Shown: positions 25,523 through 34,377, numbered from the stretch's first letter. The stretch is DNA of 64,000 nucleotides from DASTBU01 sp035711845 (GCA_035711845.1 DASTBU010000088.1:1-64000), one strand, 5' to 3'. Translations and numbers: made by a program. Notes: generated by a model not told the origin, from the letters alone.

Positions 25523-25699
25523 GAATTCCTTTCGTGAGTGAACCGTGGGCCGGCTCATCCGCGGCCCTTCCCAACGGAAAATTATAGCCAACAAAATCCG
25601 GCCCGGTTGCGTCTAACTCTTCAAAATCGCAGCCGGCAGGGATCCCCCGGGCTCCCCGCCCGGCAGCCCCGGGCGCGGCATCTAGTACGAAGGTTTTCG

Positions 25700-25728
25700 T
25701 TGACATTACGAAGCACTTCGTAGATAAC
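25700..25728 (+). promoter_or_regulatory. blaI promoter with BlaI-type operator
   Basis: The -35 TTGACA (25700-25705) and -10 GATAAC (25723-25728) are 17 bp apart. The spacer is filled by the palindrome TACGAAG-CA-CTTCGTA (25707-25722). A half-site, TACGAAG, lies at 25686-25692. A repressor dimer here would block RNA polymerase. The ATG at 25736 lies at the expected transcript start, and there is no ribosome site. Confidence 0.8.
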
Positions 25729-25735
25729 GTCCCCT

Positions 25736-26149
25736 ATGCCCCTTCCGCGACCGACCGACGCCGAGCTGGCAATTCTGCGGGTGCTGTGGGCCCGTGGTCC
25801 GAGCACGGTCCGGCAGGTACACGAGGTGCTCTCACGAGAGCGCCCCGCCGCGTACACCACCGCCCTCAAGCTGCTGCAGATCATGACGGACAAAGGGTTG
25901 GTGAGCCGTGACGAGCGCGACCGCAGCCACGTGTACCAGGCGCGGCTCACGGAGGCGCAGACGCAGCGGCAGCTGGTTCGCGATCTGCTCGATCGCGCCT
26001 TCGGCGGCTCCGCGGCGAAGCTGGTGATGCAGGCGCTGGCCGCCAAACGCGCTTCACCGGAGGAATTACTCGAAATCCGCCGCCTCATTGATGGCCGCGG
26101 GGAGTCCAACGCGGCCGCGCGCGGGGAGGTTCGTGATGAGCGCGATTGA
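25736..26149 (+). CDS. blaI: BlaI/MecI/CopY-family repressor
   Basis: 137 residues. The winged helix is MPLPRPTDAELAILRVLWAR to TALKLLQIMTDKGLVSRDER (residues 1-65). The dimerisation helices follow, and the site cut by BlaR1-type proteases is expected in that region. It represses its own promoter and releases it when the partner protease is activated. The gene overlaps the M56 gene by 14 bp. No beta-lactamase or new penicillin-binding protein lies next to the pair, so the regulon may be elsewhere. Confidence 0.92.
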   Translation: MPLPRPTDAELAILRVLWARGPSTVRQVHEVLSRERPAAYTTALKLLQIMTDKGLVSRDERDRSHVYQARLTEAQTQRQLVRDLLDRAFGGSAAKLVMQALAAKRASPEELLEIRRLIDGRGESNAAARGEVRDERD

Positions 26150-28829
26150 TGCATGGCTGACGCAGCCTGCCACGCAGGCGATCGGCCGGTCACTGCTGCA
26201 GTTTGTCTGGCAGGGCGCGATCCTCGGCGCGATTACCGCGCTGGCGCTGGCCATGCTGCGCCGCAGTGCTGCCGATGTCCGCTACGTGGTGGCGACCATC
26301 GGGCTGTCGCTGATGCTGACGATTCCCGTGGTTGGCGCGGTGCAATCGTGGCGCGCCCTCGAGCGCGCGCAGACTGCCCGGGGTGCCGAACCGGCCGCGG
26401 CCGCCGTATCCACAGGCTCTGCCGTCCCAACCGTCGCGTCGCAGGCACGAGCGGATCGGCTCGTTCTCCCGACGGCGAACGCGCCAGTTGCCACGTCACC
26501 GCGCGCGGAATCATGGATGCCCGCGTTGCTGCTATCCTGGTTCTGCGGCGTGGTGCTCCTGACACTGCGCCTCGTGAGCGGCTGGTTCTGGGTTCAGCGG
26601 ATACGGTCTCGCGGGACGATGCCTGTGCCCGAGCCGCTGCAGTGGCTTTCCGATCGGGTCCGGCGGCGCCTCCATATCAGCCGTGCCGTTCGCCTCCTTC
26701 AATCCACTCTCGTGGACGTGCCGACCGTCATTGGCTGGTTGAAGCCGGTCGTCCTGTTGCCGGCGTCCGTGCTGAGCGCCCTTGGCCCTCAGCAACTGGA
26801 AGCCATCATCGCCCACGAGCTCGCCCACATTCGCCGCCACGACTACTTCGTGAACCTGCTCCAGACGCTCGTCGAAACGCTCCTCTTCTACCATCCCGCG
26901 GTCTGGTGGCTGTCGAGACAGATTCGAATCGAACGGGAGAACTGCTGCGACGACCTGGCCGTCAGCCTCTGCGGCGACCCGGTGACCTACGCGCGAGCGC
27001 TCGCAGATCTAGAGGAGCTGCGCGGCGGCGCCGGTCTCGCCCTCGCTGCGAGCGGCGGCTCGCTGCTCGAGCGCGTACGGCGGCTGGTCGGAGCGCCGTC
27101 GCACGCAGGTCGCGGGCCGGGCTGGCTCGCAGGGACGACCGCCGTACTGCTCATCGCCGGGATCGCCGCGGGAGCGGTTGGCGAGCAGTCCTCGGTCGAA
27201 CGACCCGAGATCCGGACCCTCGACATGTCGACGGCTGTGCAGGCCGGCGTCTCTGCGCAGTCGCCGGCTCCACCGCCGCCGGCGGCTGGAATCGACCCTG
27301 CGGCGCCGCTTCTCGCCTCGGCCGGCCAGGCTCGTGCACGTGCCGCAAGTCTCGCGCGGCAGGCGGAGACGACTCGCGAAGCGCTAACTGAGAACGGGCG
27401 CGCCCTGGCCCTTGACGATGCGGCGCAGGCAACAGCCATGGCAGCCGCGGACCAGGCGCATTCGGCCGCCGCATCCGTGCAGGCGGAGAGCAGTGCGGCG
27501 ATAGTGGCTGCAGGACAGGTGGTTGCGTCCGCTATAGCCGCAGCCGGCCGCGTGGCGCCCGGCAACTCCGTGTTCGCGATCGGCCAGTCGGGCAACTTCA
27601 CGTGGTCGGACGGCACGAGCAAGCTGGAGGTGAACTACCGGGGCGAGCTCGAGCTCACTGACGACGACAGGGATGTGAAGAGCCTGTCGGCCGGCGGGTA
27701 TCTGAAGATTCGCGACGGTGGGCTGTTGGGCAGCCGGACCGTCGAGATTCGCGCCGATGCGTCGGGCAGGCTGGAGCGCCGATTCTGGGTGGGGTCCTCC
27801 GAGACGCCGTTCGAACCCGAAGGCCGCGAGTGGCTCGCCGCGCACCTGCCTCGATTCATCCGGCAAACAGGGATTGGGGCGCCGGGCCGCGTCGCGCGAA
27901 TCCTCGGGACGGGCGGTGTGGACGGCGTGCTCGCCGAGATTTCCCTGATCGAAGGCAGCTGGGCGCGGCGTATCTACTATGCCGAGCTGCTGAAGAGCGA
28001 CACGCTCGACGAGGGGGCGATCGAGCGGATCCTCGGGCGTGTCGGCAGCGATTTGGAATCGGACTTCGAGCTGGCGACGCTGCTGATTGGCTCGGCGGAT
28101 CGGTTGCTCGTCAGCGAGGCGGCGCGGAAGGCCTACTTCGACGCCGCGCGGACGATTGGATCCGACTTCGAGATGCGACGCGTCTACTCGGCCGCGCTCG
28201 AGAAAGGACCCGTCGGCTCCGACGTCCTCGCAGGCATCCTCGACGCCAGCCTCGGTATCGACAGCGACTTCGAAGCGGCCTCGCTGCTGATCCAGATCGC
28301 GAGGCTCCAGCCGCTCGACGCGCGTACCTCTCCGCTGTTCTTCCGCGTGCTCGCGGGCGTGGGCAGCGACTTCGAGCACCGTCGCGTGCTGAACGCGCTC
28401 GTGTCGAGCGACGCGGTGAGCGAGGAGACCCTCGGCGGTCTGCTCGACTCGGCGCTCGAGATCGGGTCGGATTTCGAACAGGCGTCGATGCTGCTGTCGG
28501 TTCTCAGGAACAACTCGATCGAAGCCGTTCGCGAGCGGTTTTTCCGCGCGCTCGATACCATTGATTCACCCTTCGAGCGCGGTCGCGTGCTGCAAGCCGT
28601 CGCCCGGCGCTCCGACGCCTCCCCGGAAACGGTGGTCAGCCTCCTCCGCGCGGCGCAGGCCATGCGCGCCGGCTTCGAATGCTCACAGGTCTTGCAGGTG
28701 CTGGCGGCCAACCATCCGCTCAAGGGCGAGGCGCGCGATCTCTACATCGATGCCGCCGAACGGCTCGGCGATTTCGAGCAGGGGAGGGCGCTGTCCGCGC
28801 TGGTCAAGAACGAGCGGACCATCCGGTAA
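26136..28829 (+). CDS. BlaR1-like M56 metalloprotease with C-terminal SDFE repeats
   Basis: 897 residues from the ATG at 26136 with GGGGAGG upstream. Membrane helices lie near residues 20-37, 48-68, 130-150 and about 335. The M56 zinc site is H227ELAH231, with the matching CCDDLAV segment near residue 275. After a fourth membrane helix there is an Ala-rich coiled region (about 390-475), a beta-rich part (FTWSDGTSKLEVNYRGELEL), and from residue 642 eight repeats of about 34 residues starting SDFE. BlaR1's penicillin-binding sensor is absent; the repeat domain replaces it. It should cleave BlaI when the outside domain receives a signal. Confidence 0.9.
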   Translation: MSAIDAWLTQPATQAIGRSLLQFVWQGAILGAITALALAMLRRSAADVRYVVATIGLSLMLTIPVVGAVQSWRALERAQTARGAEPAAAAVSTGSAVPTVASQARADRLVLPTANAPVATSPRAESWMPALLLSWFCGVVLLTLRLVSGWFWVQRIRSRGTMPVPEPLQWLSDRVRRRLHISRAVRLLQSTLVDVPTVIGWLKPVVLLPASVLSALGPQQLEAIIAHELAHIRRHDYFVNLLQTLVETLLFYHPAVWWLSRQIRIERENCCDDLAVSLCGDPVTYARALADLEELRGGAGLALAASGGSLLERVRRLVGAPSHAGRGPGWLAGTTAVLLIAGIAAGAVGEQSSVERPEIRTLDMSTAVQAGVSAQSPAPPPPAAGIDPAAPLLASAGQARARAASLARQAETTREALTENGRALALDDAAQATAMAAADQAHSAAASVQAESSAAIVAAGQVVASAIAAAGRVAPGNSVFAIGQSGNFTWSDGTSKLEVNYRGELELTDDDRDVKSLSAGGYLKIRDGGLLGSRTVEIRADASGRLERRFWVGSSETPFEPEGREWLAAHLPRFIRQTGIGAPGRVARILGTGGVDGVLAEISLIEGSWARRIYYAELLKSDTLDEGAIERILGRVGSDLESDFELATLLIGSADRLLVSEAARKAYFDAARTIGSDFEMRRVYSAALEKGPVGSDVLAGILDASLGIDSDFEAASLLIQIARLQPLDARTSPLFFRVLAGVGSDFEHRRVLNALVSSDAVSEETLGGLLDSALEIGSDFEQASMLLSVLRNNSIEAVRERFFRALDTIDSPFERGRVLQAVARRSDASPETVVSLLRAAQAMRAGFECSQVLQVLAANHPLKGEARDLYIDAAERLGDFEQGRALSALVKNERTIR
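28059..28826 (+). repeat. Eight 34-residue SDFE repeats within the M56 gene
   Basis: Units begin SDFELATLLI, SDFEMRRVYS, SDFEAASLLI, SDFEHRRVLN, SDFEQASMLL, SPFERGRVLQ, AGFECSQVLQ and GDFEQGRALS. The first seven are 33-34 residues long. The first five alternate between an A..LL type and an RRV type. They are predicted to be helical hairpins; the spacing matches TPR length but the TPR consensus is absent. Confidence 0.85.
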
Positions 28830-28851
28830 TGCAGTGCGATGGCGGTGATGA

Positions 28852-28876
28852 CGCCGCGGGCGCGCGTAGCGCGGCG
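28852..28876. terminator. Hairpin between convergent genes
   Basis: CGCCGCG (28852-28858) pairs with CGCGGCG (28870-28876) across an 11-base loop, between the M56 gene and the convergent amidase. There is no clear T tract. Confidence 0.4.
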
Positions 28877-28918
28877 ACACGGGTCACCCTCCCCGTGGTG
28901 AAGACCGCGCCACTGTCC

Positions 28919-30733
28919 CTACACGAGCGTCGGATGCATCGTGTGCCACTTCGTCGCCCGCTCGAAGGCGAGCGCGACGCGCAGCATCGTCCCCTCGTCG
29001 TACAAGCGACCGGTAATCATCAACACGACGGGCGCGTCGTTCGCGAAACCCGCCTTGACCGCGATGGCGGGATGTCCGGTCAGGTTGGTCAGACCCAGGC
29101 TCGCGCTGTTGTTCGGCGACAGGAACACGTCGTACTGCGTCATCAGCGCGTCCATCTCGCGCATCAGCAGCGTGCGGGCGCGCTGCGCGCGGATGTACTC
29201 GACGGCGGGTACGTAGCGATGGGTCCGGAAGGTGTTCGGCCAGGTGTTGAGGGAAGGGTCCTGGATCCCCGGGCTGCGCGTCAGATCGTCGAATGCCGCG
29301 GCCGCCTCTGTGCTGAGGATGAACCCGATCGTGTTCGAGATGCTGACGCCGGGCAAATCGATCGGATGCAGGGTTGCGCCGGCATCCCGGTAGACGTCCA
29401 GCGCGTCGTTGAGCACTTTCAGCTGCTGCTCCCGCAGCCGCCGCAGCTCTTCGGGAGACAGGCCTCCGCGCCCGCGTCCCCCTTCGGTTCCACGCCCTCC
29501 TGCACCGCGCCGCCCCGGACCTGTTTCCTCGCGTGCCTCGAACTCCGACTTGATGTAGCCAATGCGAAGCCTGGGCAGGGGCACATCAGGGTTCCAGACG
29601 AACGGCGCATCGACCACGGTGTCGTCGCGGCCGTCCGGCCCGTAGATCGCGTTGAACACCAGCGCGCAGTCTTCGACCGTGCGGCACATCGGCCCGATCT
29701 TGTCCATCGTCCAGCTGAGCGCCATGGCGCCGTAGCGGCTCACGCGGCCATACGTGGGCCTGAGGCCGGCGACGCCGTTCACCGCCGATGGCGAGATGAT
29801 CGATCCGCGCGTCTCGGTCCCGATCGCAAAGCCCACGAGCCCGGCCGCCGTCGCCGCTCCCGGCCCGGCCGATGAGCCGCTCGATCCGCCACGCCGCGGG
29901 TCGTCCGGCGTCCACGGGTTCTTCGTCTGCCCGCGGAACCAGCGATCGCCCTGCGCCAGCGCACCCATCGACAGCTTGGCCACCAGCACCGCCCCCGCAT
30001 TGCGGAGCCGTTCGACGACGGTCGCGTCGTAGTCGAAGACCTGGTTCTGGTACGGGCCGGCGCCCCACGTGGTCGGGATCCCCTTGGTTGCCAGCAGATC
30101 CTTGGCGCCCCACGGGATACCGTGCAGGGGTCCCTTGTATCGTCCGGCCCGGATCTCGCGGTCGGCCTGCGCGGCCTGCTCGAGCGCCAGTTCCTCCGTG
30201 AGCGTGACGACGCAGTTCAGTCGCGAGCCGTGCGTCTTCAAACGCTCCAGGTACATCTTCGTGAGGTCGCTCGAGGACAGATCACGACGCTGGATGAGAG
30301 GAGCCAGCGACGTGACGGGCAGGAACGCGAGCTCATCGACCCTCGAGTACCGCGCGGCTGGCGGACGAAGGTCGACCTTGATCGCCGCGCCGGGCGTCGC
30401 GCCGGGTTTGGGTGCTTTGCCGGGAAGATACGGGCGGAAGGTCACCGCCGGCTCGGTATCGAGCGGGATGTCGATCCGCCTGAGGGCCTCGAAGCGCTCG
30501 AGATTCTGGTTCGCTCCTCGAAGCGCCTGCTCCTGTTCGGCATCGGAGAAGTCGATGCCGACGAGCGTTTCTGCGCAGTCCAGCGTCTGTTTCGTGATGC
30601 GCTGGTTCTCGTGCGCCTGCCTCGCGATCGCCGGTGCCGCGAGCCCGCCAACGACGGCGGCGGGCATTGCCTTCAGAAAGCGGCGGCGCCCGCGATCGGC
30701 CGTTCGCAGGACGCGCCTTCTCTGCTTCTTCAT
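28919..30733 (-). CDS. Exported amidase (amidase-signature family)
   Basis: 604 residues from the ATG at 30733, preceded by GGAGG. The N-terminal signal contains RRRFLKAMPAAVVGGLAAPA, resembling a Tat signal. The amidase-signature catalytic triad is visible: Lys in PWGAKDLLA, Ser in RGGSSGSSAGPGAATA and Ser in TETRGSIISPSAVNG. These enzymes hydrolyse amide bonds; related proteins include the amidase subunit of GatCAB and aryl acylamidases, but GatCAB is unlikely because of the signal. A Gly/Arg-rich insert (GRRGAGGRGTEGGRGRGG) lies near residue 400. The next gene upstream starts 26 bp away on the same strand. Confidence 0.88.
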   Translation of the reverse strand: MKKQRRRVLRTADRGRRRFLKAMPAAVVGGLAAPAIARQAHENQRITKQTLDCAETLVGIDFSDAEQEQALRGANQNLERFEALRRIDIPLDTEPAVTFRPYLPGKAPKPGATPGAAIKVDLRPPAARYSRVDELAFLPVTSLAPLIQRRDLSSSDLTKMYLERLKTHGSRLNCVVTLTEELALEQAAQADREIRAGRYKGPLHGIPWGAKDLLATKGIPTTWGAGPYQNQVFDYDATVVERLRNAGAVLVAKLSMGALAQGDRWFRGQTKNPWTPDDPRRGGSSGSSAGPGAATAAGLVGFAIGTETRGSIISPSAVNGVAGLRPTYGRVSRYGAMALSWTMDKIGPMCRTVEDCALVFNAIYGPDGRDDTVVDAPFVWNPDVPLPRLRIGYIKSEFEAREETGPGRRGAGGRGTEGGRGRGGLSPEELRRLREQQLKVLNDALDVYRDAGATLHPIDLPGVSISNTIGFILSTEAAAAFDDLTRSPGIQDPSLNTWPNTFRTHRYVPAVEYIRAQRARTLLMREMDALMTQYDVFLSPNNSASLGLTNLTGHPAIAVKAGFANDAPVVLMITGRLYDEGTMLRVALAFERATKWHTMHPTLV

Positions 30734-30758
30734 CGAGCCTCCGAAGCTTGGAGCGGTC

Positions 30759-31727
30759 TTACTTCTTTTCCCTGAAGCCCTCGGGAATCTGCACGTCGCC
30801 CGGAGAAAGGGCGGTCGCGACTTCGAGTGTCTCGCTGTCGATGGTGAGGATGGTCGCTCGTGGCTTGTCGTCACGCTTGACCATGCGCCGCGCGAGCATC
30901 CCGCCAAGCCCGCCGCCGCTCCCGCTGTCGGCCTGCTGGGCCATCTGCTCCTTGCTCTTGACGGCTTCGAAGGTCATCGTCGTGGCGAGCGGCGTGCCTT
31001 CGAGCTTGACGTTTTCCTTCGCCATGCGGTCCATCGCCTGCTTGACCATGGGATACATCGCCATCATCGCGGCCATCTGCTCTGCAGAGACGCCCGCGGC
31101 TTCGGGTGCGACGGCTTTCCAGTACCGCACCTCGAAGTCCGTCAGCTCCTTGAGCGCCGGGATCTGCGGTCCGAGCCACGAGTCGGTGGTCATCACCAGG
31201 CCACCGCTCTCATCGAGCGTGCGGCCTTTCTCGCGGACGGTGACCGTCATGATGATCTCGCGGGCGTCGTAGCCGGCAATGGACTTCTTCTGCCCGGTCT
31301 CTCTGAGATCGAAGTCGATGTCGAGCTCCTTGCCGGACGGCTGCTCCGGCTTCTCGGCTCCCTCTTGCTTCTTCGCGTCGCGCTCGGCCTTTTCCTGCGC
31401 CTCGCGCATCTGGCGGCGCAGCTCCTCGAAGGTCGTGACCGTGTACGTCTTCTTCTTCATGTCGAGGTCGTAGATCTTTTCCTCCGCCAGATCCACGATG
31501 CGTCCGGTCGAGTCGGTGGACGTTGCCTTGCGATCGCCGGAAACGGCGCTGGTCGAAACCAGGCCTTCCTTGGTGGCCTTGCCGCCGAACATGTTGACCA
31601 TCCGGCCGAGCATGCCTTCGAACTTCACCCTGGTTTTTTCGCGCGTCTTGACCTCGGCGTCGAGTGAGGGACCGGTCAGCGCGAGAACGCAAACAGACAG
31701 TACAGAAGCGGTTAGTGCGCGTTTCAT
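30759..31727 (-). CDS. Secreted protein of unknown function (DUF4412-like)
   Basis: 322 residues with a signal peptide (MKRALTASVLSVCVLALTGP). The body has beta strands around GRIVDLAEEKIYDLDMKKKT (about residue 80), a Lys/Glu-rich coiled stretch (REAQEKAERDAKKQEGAEK), and IAGYDAREIIMTVTV. This pattern resembles DUF4412-type periplasmic proteins, but the match is weak. It has its own promoter (TACAAT at 31761-31766, minus strand) and a GGAGGAAG ribosome site, and may read through into the amidase. Confidence 0.6.
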   Translation of the reverse strand: MKRALTASVLSVCVLALTGPSLDAEVKTREKTRVKFEGMLGRMVNMFGGKATKEGLVSTSAVSGDRKATSTDSTGRIVDLAEEKIYDLDMKKKTYTVTTFEELRRQMREAQEKAERDAKKQEGAEKPEQPSGKELDIDFDLRETGQKKSIAGYDAREIIMTVTVREKGRTLDESGGLVMTTDSWLGPQIPALKELTDFEVRYWKAVAPEAAGVSAEQMAAMMAMYPMVKQAMDRMAKENVKLEGTPLATTMTFEAVKSKEQMAQQADSGSGGGLGGMLARRMVKRDDKPRATILTIDSETLEVATALSPGDVQIPEGFREKK

Positions 31728-31760
31728 TCTTCCTCCGTGGGGTTCCTTGGGGGCGGGTCA

Positions 31761-31766
31761 TTGTAC
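31761..31766 (-). promoter_or_regulatory. TACAAT -10 box with a normal leader
   Basis: TACAAT on the minus strand, about 33 bp upstream of the ATG at 31727, followed by GGAGGAAG. It serves as a contrast to the leaderless starts. Confidence 0.45.
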
Positions 31767-31787
31767 ACTGGCTCGGCCGCCTGCCGA

Positions 31788-32036
31788 AGCCTCGACCTGG
31801 CGGGCGGACAGCGGAACTGGGCAGAAACGCGAAACGGACCCAGCCACTTCGACTACTCGGAGTGGTCGCGTTACCCGCCACACGAAGCCGCGCGGCTGTT
31901 GAAACAAACCTGCGAGCTGGTCAGGCAGCAGTCCATGCCGCTGCGCTCCTATACCTTGATGCATCGCGATGCGCCCCTCTCGGACTCCGAGGTCGAGGCG
32001 CTGTGCGCGTGGGCGCAACCCGCTTTCCCATTCTAA
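31788..32036 (+). pseudogene. C-terminal remnant of a heme-binding-domain protein
   Basis: About 80 residues matching the end of the haem_bd (PF14376-type) family: HFDYSEWSRYPPHEAARLLK, then VRQQSMPLRSYTLMHRDAPL, then LSDSEVEALCAWA. Intact members start with a signal or anchor and a CxxCH heme site; here that part is missing, and the DNA just upstream belongs to the promoter of the divergent gene. Probably a truncated leftover. No separate ribosome site was found. Confidence 0.6.
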
Positions 32037-32094
32037 ACAGCGGGGGGCGGGGAGAGCAGACGGGATCCGCCAGCGACTTGTCACGACGATCAGT

Positions 32095-32212
32095 CCGGGG
32101 CACGGAGACCACGGACAGACAGAGAGTTCGCCCCTTGTCAGCTGGCCGGCAGGCAGCCCAAAGAAAGAGTATTTGACCCTCTTCATGGCGCGCTGAGCGC
32201 GCCACCACGGAC
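32095..32212. repeat. Second MITE-like palindromic element
   Basis: It shares words with 7821-8056: CACGGAGACCACGGACAG at the left, the same hairpin arms GGCGCGC-TGA-GCGCGCC at 32188-32204, and CCACGGACAG at the right edge. No coding capacity. Confidence 0.45.
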
Positions 32213-32222
32213 AGCGCGCGGG

Positions 32223-32228
32223 TAGAAT
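32223..32228 (+). promoter_or_regulatory. TAGAAT -10 box 5 nt before a start codon
   Basis: TAGAAT, five bases, then the ATG at 32234. No ribosome site; a leaderless start is predicted. Confidence 0.45.
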
Positions 32229-32233
32229 ATGCC

Positions 32234-33415
32234 ATGCTCTACACAGCAACGACGTTCGTGTGTGCGCTCATCGTGGTGGCCATGCAGATGCCCGCAAAAC
32301 AAATCGTGAACACCGGCCCCGCTCCGGTGGGGCCTTACAGTCCCGCCGTGAAGGCGGGCAGCCTGATCTATCTGTCAGGAACGCTGGCGCAGGACGCGGC
32401 CGGAGCGATCGTCGGCAAGGGCGACATCGCGGCGCAGACGCGGCGCGTCATCGAGCGCATGCACGAAATCCTCACGTTGTCTGGCTCCTCGCTGGAGCAA
32501 GTGGTCGCCGTGACCGTGTATCTGAGGAACGCTGGTGACTTTGCGGCGATGAACGACGCGTACAAGGCCCATTGGCCGCTGAATCCGCCGACGAGGACGA
32601 CGGTCATCGCGAATCTCGTGCTCCCGGATGCGCTGGTCGAGATGTCGATGATCGCGGTGCCACTGGGAGCGGAGCGCACGGTGATTCACCCGGCGGGCTG
32701 GATGAGGTCGCCGAATCCTTACAGCTACGCGATCCGGAGCGGTGAGACGCTGTTCCTGTCGGGCCTCGTGTCGAGGAACGGTCGCGACAACAGCGTCGTG
32801 ACGGGAGACATCACGAAGCAGACCCGGGTGGTGATGGACAACGCCGGCGAGCTGCTCGAGGCGGCAGGCATGACGCACGCGAACGTGGTCAGCGCGCGGG
32901 TGTTCCTCCCCGATGCGGCCGTCTTCCAGCAGATGAACGAAGCGTATCGCAGCTACTTTTCGTCCGTTCCGCCCCCGGCGCGCGCGACGGTCAAGGTGGG
33001 CCTGGCGGGCAGCCAGTACGCCGTCGAGATCACGATGGTGGCCTCGTCTGCACCCAGGGAGGCGATTGGGGCCGGGCGTTCCGCCAACCCGAACCTCAGC
33101 CCTGCGATCCGCGCGGGCCGCATGGTGTACGTGTCGGGCATGCTCGGCAACACGCCGGAAACGAAGAGCGATACGGCGGCCCAGACCAGGGAGACGCTCG
33201 CACGGATCGCCACGACGCTCGCAGCCGCCGGCTGCAGCCCGTCCGATGTCGTCGATGGCCTCGTCTACCTGACCGACATCAGGAACTTCGCGGCGATGAA
33301 CGAACAGTACCGAGGATTCTTCGGCAGGGACTTTCCGGCCCGGACGACCGTTCAGGCGGGCCTCGTGGCGCCGGACGGCCTCGTCGAGATCATGCTCACG
33401 GCGGTGACGCCGTGA
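32234..33415 (+). CDS. Triple RidA-domain protein
   Basis: 393 residues made of three tandem RidA (YjgF/YER057c) domains, about 25-148, 150-275 and 282-393. RidA is normally a 125-130-residue homotrimer that hydrolyses reactive 2-aminoacrylate-type enamines, with a catalytic Arg at each interface. That Arg is present in every unit (R121 in PPTRTTV, R250 in PPARATV, R370 in PARTTV), as is the VE.-type Glu. So one chain could form a whole trimer. The first 17 residues (LYTATTFVCALIVVA) look like a signal or anchor; a later ATG at 32282 would remove it. The stop overlaps the threonine dehydratase start. Confidence 0.9.
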   Translation: MLYTATTFVCALIVVAMQMPAKQIVNTGPAPVGPYSPAVKAGSLIYLSGTLAQDAAGAIVGKGDIAAQTRRVIERMHEILTLSGSSLEQVVAVTVYLRNAGDFAAMNDAYKAHWPLNPPTRTTVIANLVLPDALVEMSMIAVPLGAERTVIHPAGWMRSPNPYSYAIRSGETLFLSGLVSRNGRDNSVVTGDITKQTRVVMDNAGELLEAAGMTHANVVSARVFLPDAAVFQQMNEAYRSYFSSVPPPARATVKVGLAGSQYAVEITMVASSAPREAIGAGRSANPNLSPAIRAGRMVYVSGMLGNTPETKSDTAAQTRETLARIATTLAAAGCSPSDVVDGLVYLTDIRNFAAMNEQYRGFFGRDFPARTTVQAGLVAPDGLVEIMLTAVTP

Positions 33416-34377
33416 ACCTTCCCCTGACCAGGGAGGATTTCGAGAAGGCCTACGCTGTCGTTGAGCCGCACATCCACCACACGCCGCTCCTGACCTCGCG
33501 GATCCTGAGCGAGCGCACGGGTTTCGACCTCCGCCTGAAGGCGGAGATCTTTCAGCGGACGGGCTCGTACAAGATCCGGGGCCCGCTGAACAAATTCACA
33601 TATCTCACAGACGAGGAACGCCACCGTGGGGTGATCTGCTCCTCGGCCGGGAATCATGCACAGGGTGTGGCGCTCGCCGCACGTATCCACGGCATCAAGG
33701 CGGTGGTCGTGATGGCGGAGAACGCCACACCGTCGAAGATCGCGGCGACGAAAGGGTACGGCGCCGAAGTGGTCCTGCATGGGATGATCTGGGACGAGGC
33801 GAACGAGAAAGCCAAGGAGCTGGTGCACGAGCGCGGGCTGACCTACATCCACCCGTTCGACGATCTCCAGCTGATTGCCGGCCAGGGGACGCTCGGGCTC
33901 GAGGTCATCCGTGATTGGCCAGAACTGGACGTGATCGTCGTGCCGATCGGCGGCGGTGGCCTGATTTCGGGCATCGCCATGGCGGTCAAGGCTTTCAAGC
34001 CGTCGGTCCGGATCATCGGCGTCGAGTCGTCGGGTGCGCCTGGCATGCGCGACAGCGTGAAGGCCGGGCACGTCGTCACGCTCGACCGGGTCGACTGCAT
34101 CATCGATGGTCTGCGTGTGAAACGGGTGGGGGAGACGACTTTCGAGGTGGTGCGGCGCTACGTCGACGAGATCGTGACCCTGCCGGACGAGCGTATTTTC
34201 GAAGCGGTCGTGTGGATCATGGCACATGCGAAGCTCGTCGTGGAGGGCGCGGCGGCCTCCACCGTCGGGGCGCTGCTGGAGGGGCTCATAGCCGCCCCGC
34301 CGGGCTCGAAGATCGCGTGCGTCCTGAGCGGTGGCAACGTCAACCTGGATCAGCTTCGCGGGCTGCGTTGGAACTGA
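33412..34377 (+). CDS. Threonine/serine dehydratase (PLP fold II)
   Basis: 321 residues from a GTG at 33412 overlapping the RidA stop by 4 bp (GTGA). PLP Lys is K54 in TGSYKIRGP. The phosphate loop is SSAGNHAQG, and the Gly-rich cofactor loop is PIGGGGLISG. There is no C-terminal ACT regulatory domain, so it is of the catabolic TdcB or serine racemase-like type rather than allosteric IlvA. It makes 2-oxobutyrate or pyruvate through enamine intermediates, exactly the compounds RidA removes. Confidence 0.92.
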   Translation: MNLPLTREDFEKAYAVVEPHIHHTPLLTSRILSERTGFDLRLKAEIFQRTGSYKIRGPLNKFTYLTDEERHRGVICSSAGNHAQGVALAARIHGIKAVVVMAENATPSKIAATKGYGAEVVLHGMIWDEANEKAKELVHERGLTYIHPFDDLQLIAGQGTLGLEVIRDWPELDVIVVPIGGGGLISGIAMAVKAFKPSVRIIGVESSGAPGMRDSVKAGHVVTLDRVDCIIDGLRVKRVGETTFEVVRRYVDEIVTLPDERIFEAVVWIMAHAKLVVEGAAASTVGALLEGLIAAPPGSKIACVLSGGNVNLDQLRGLRWN

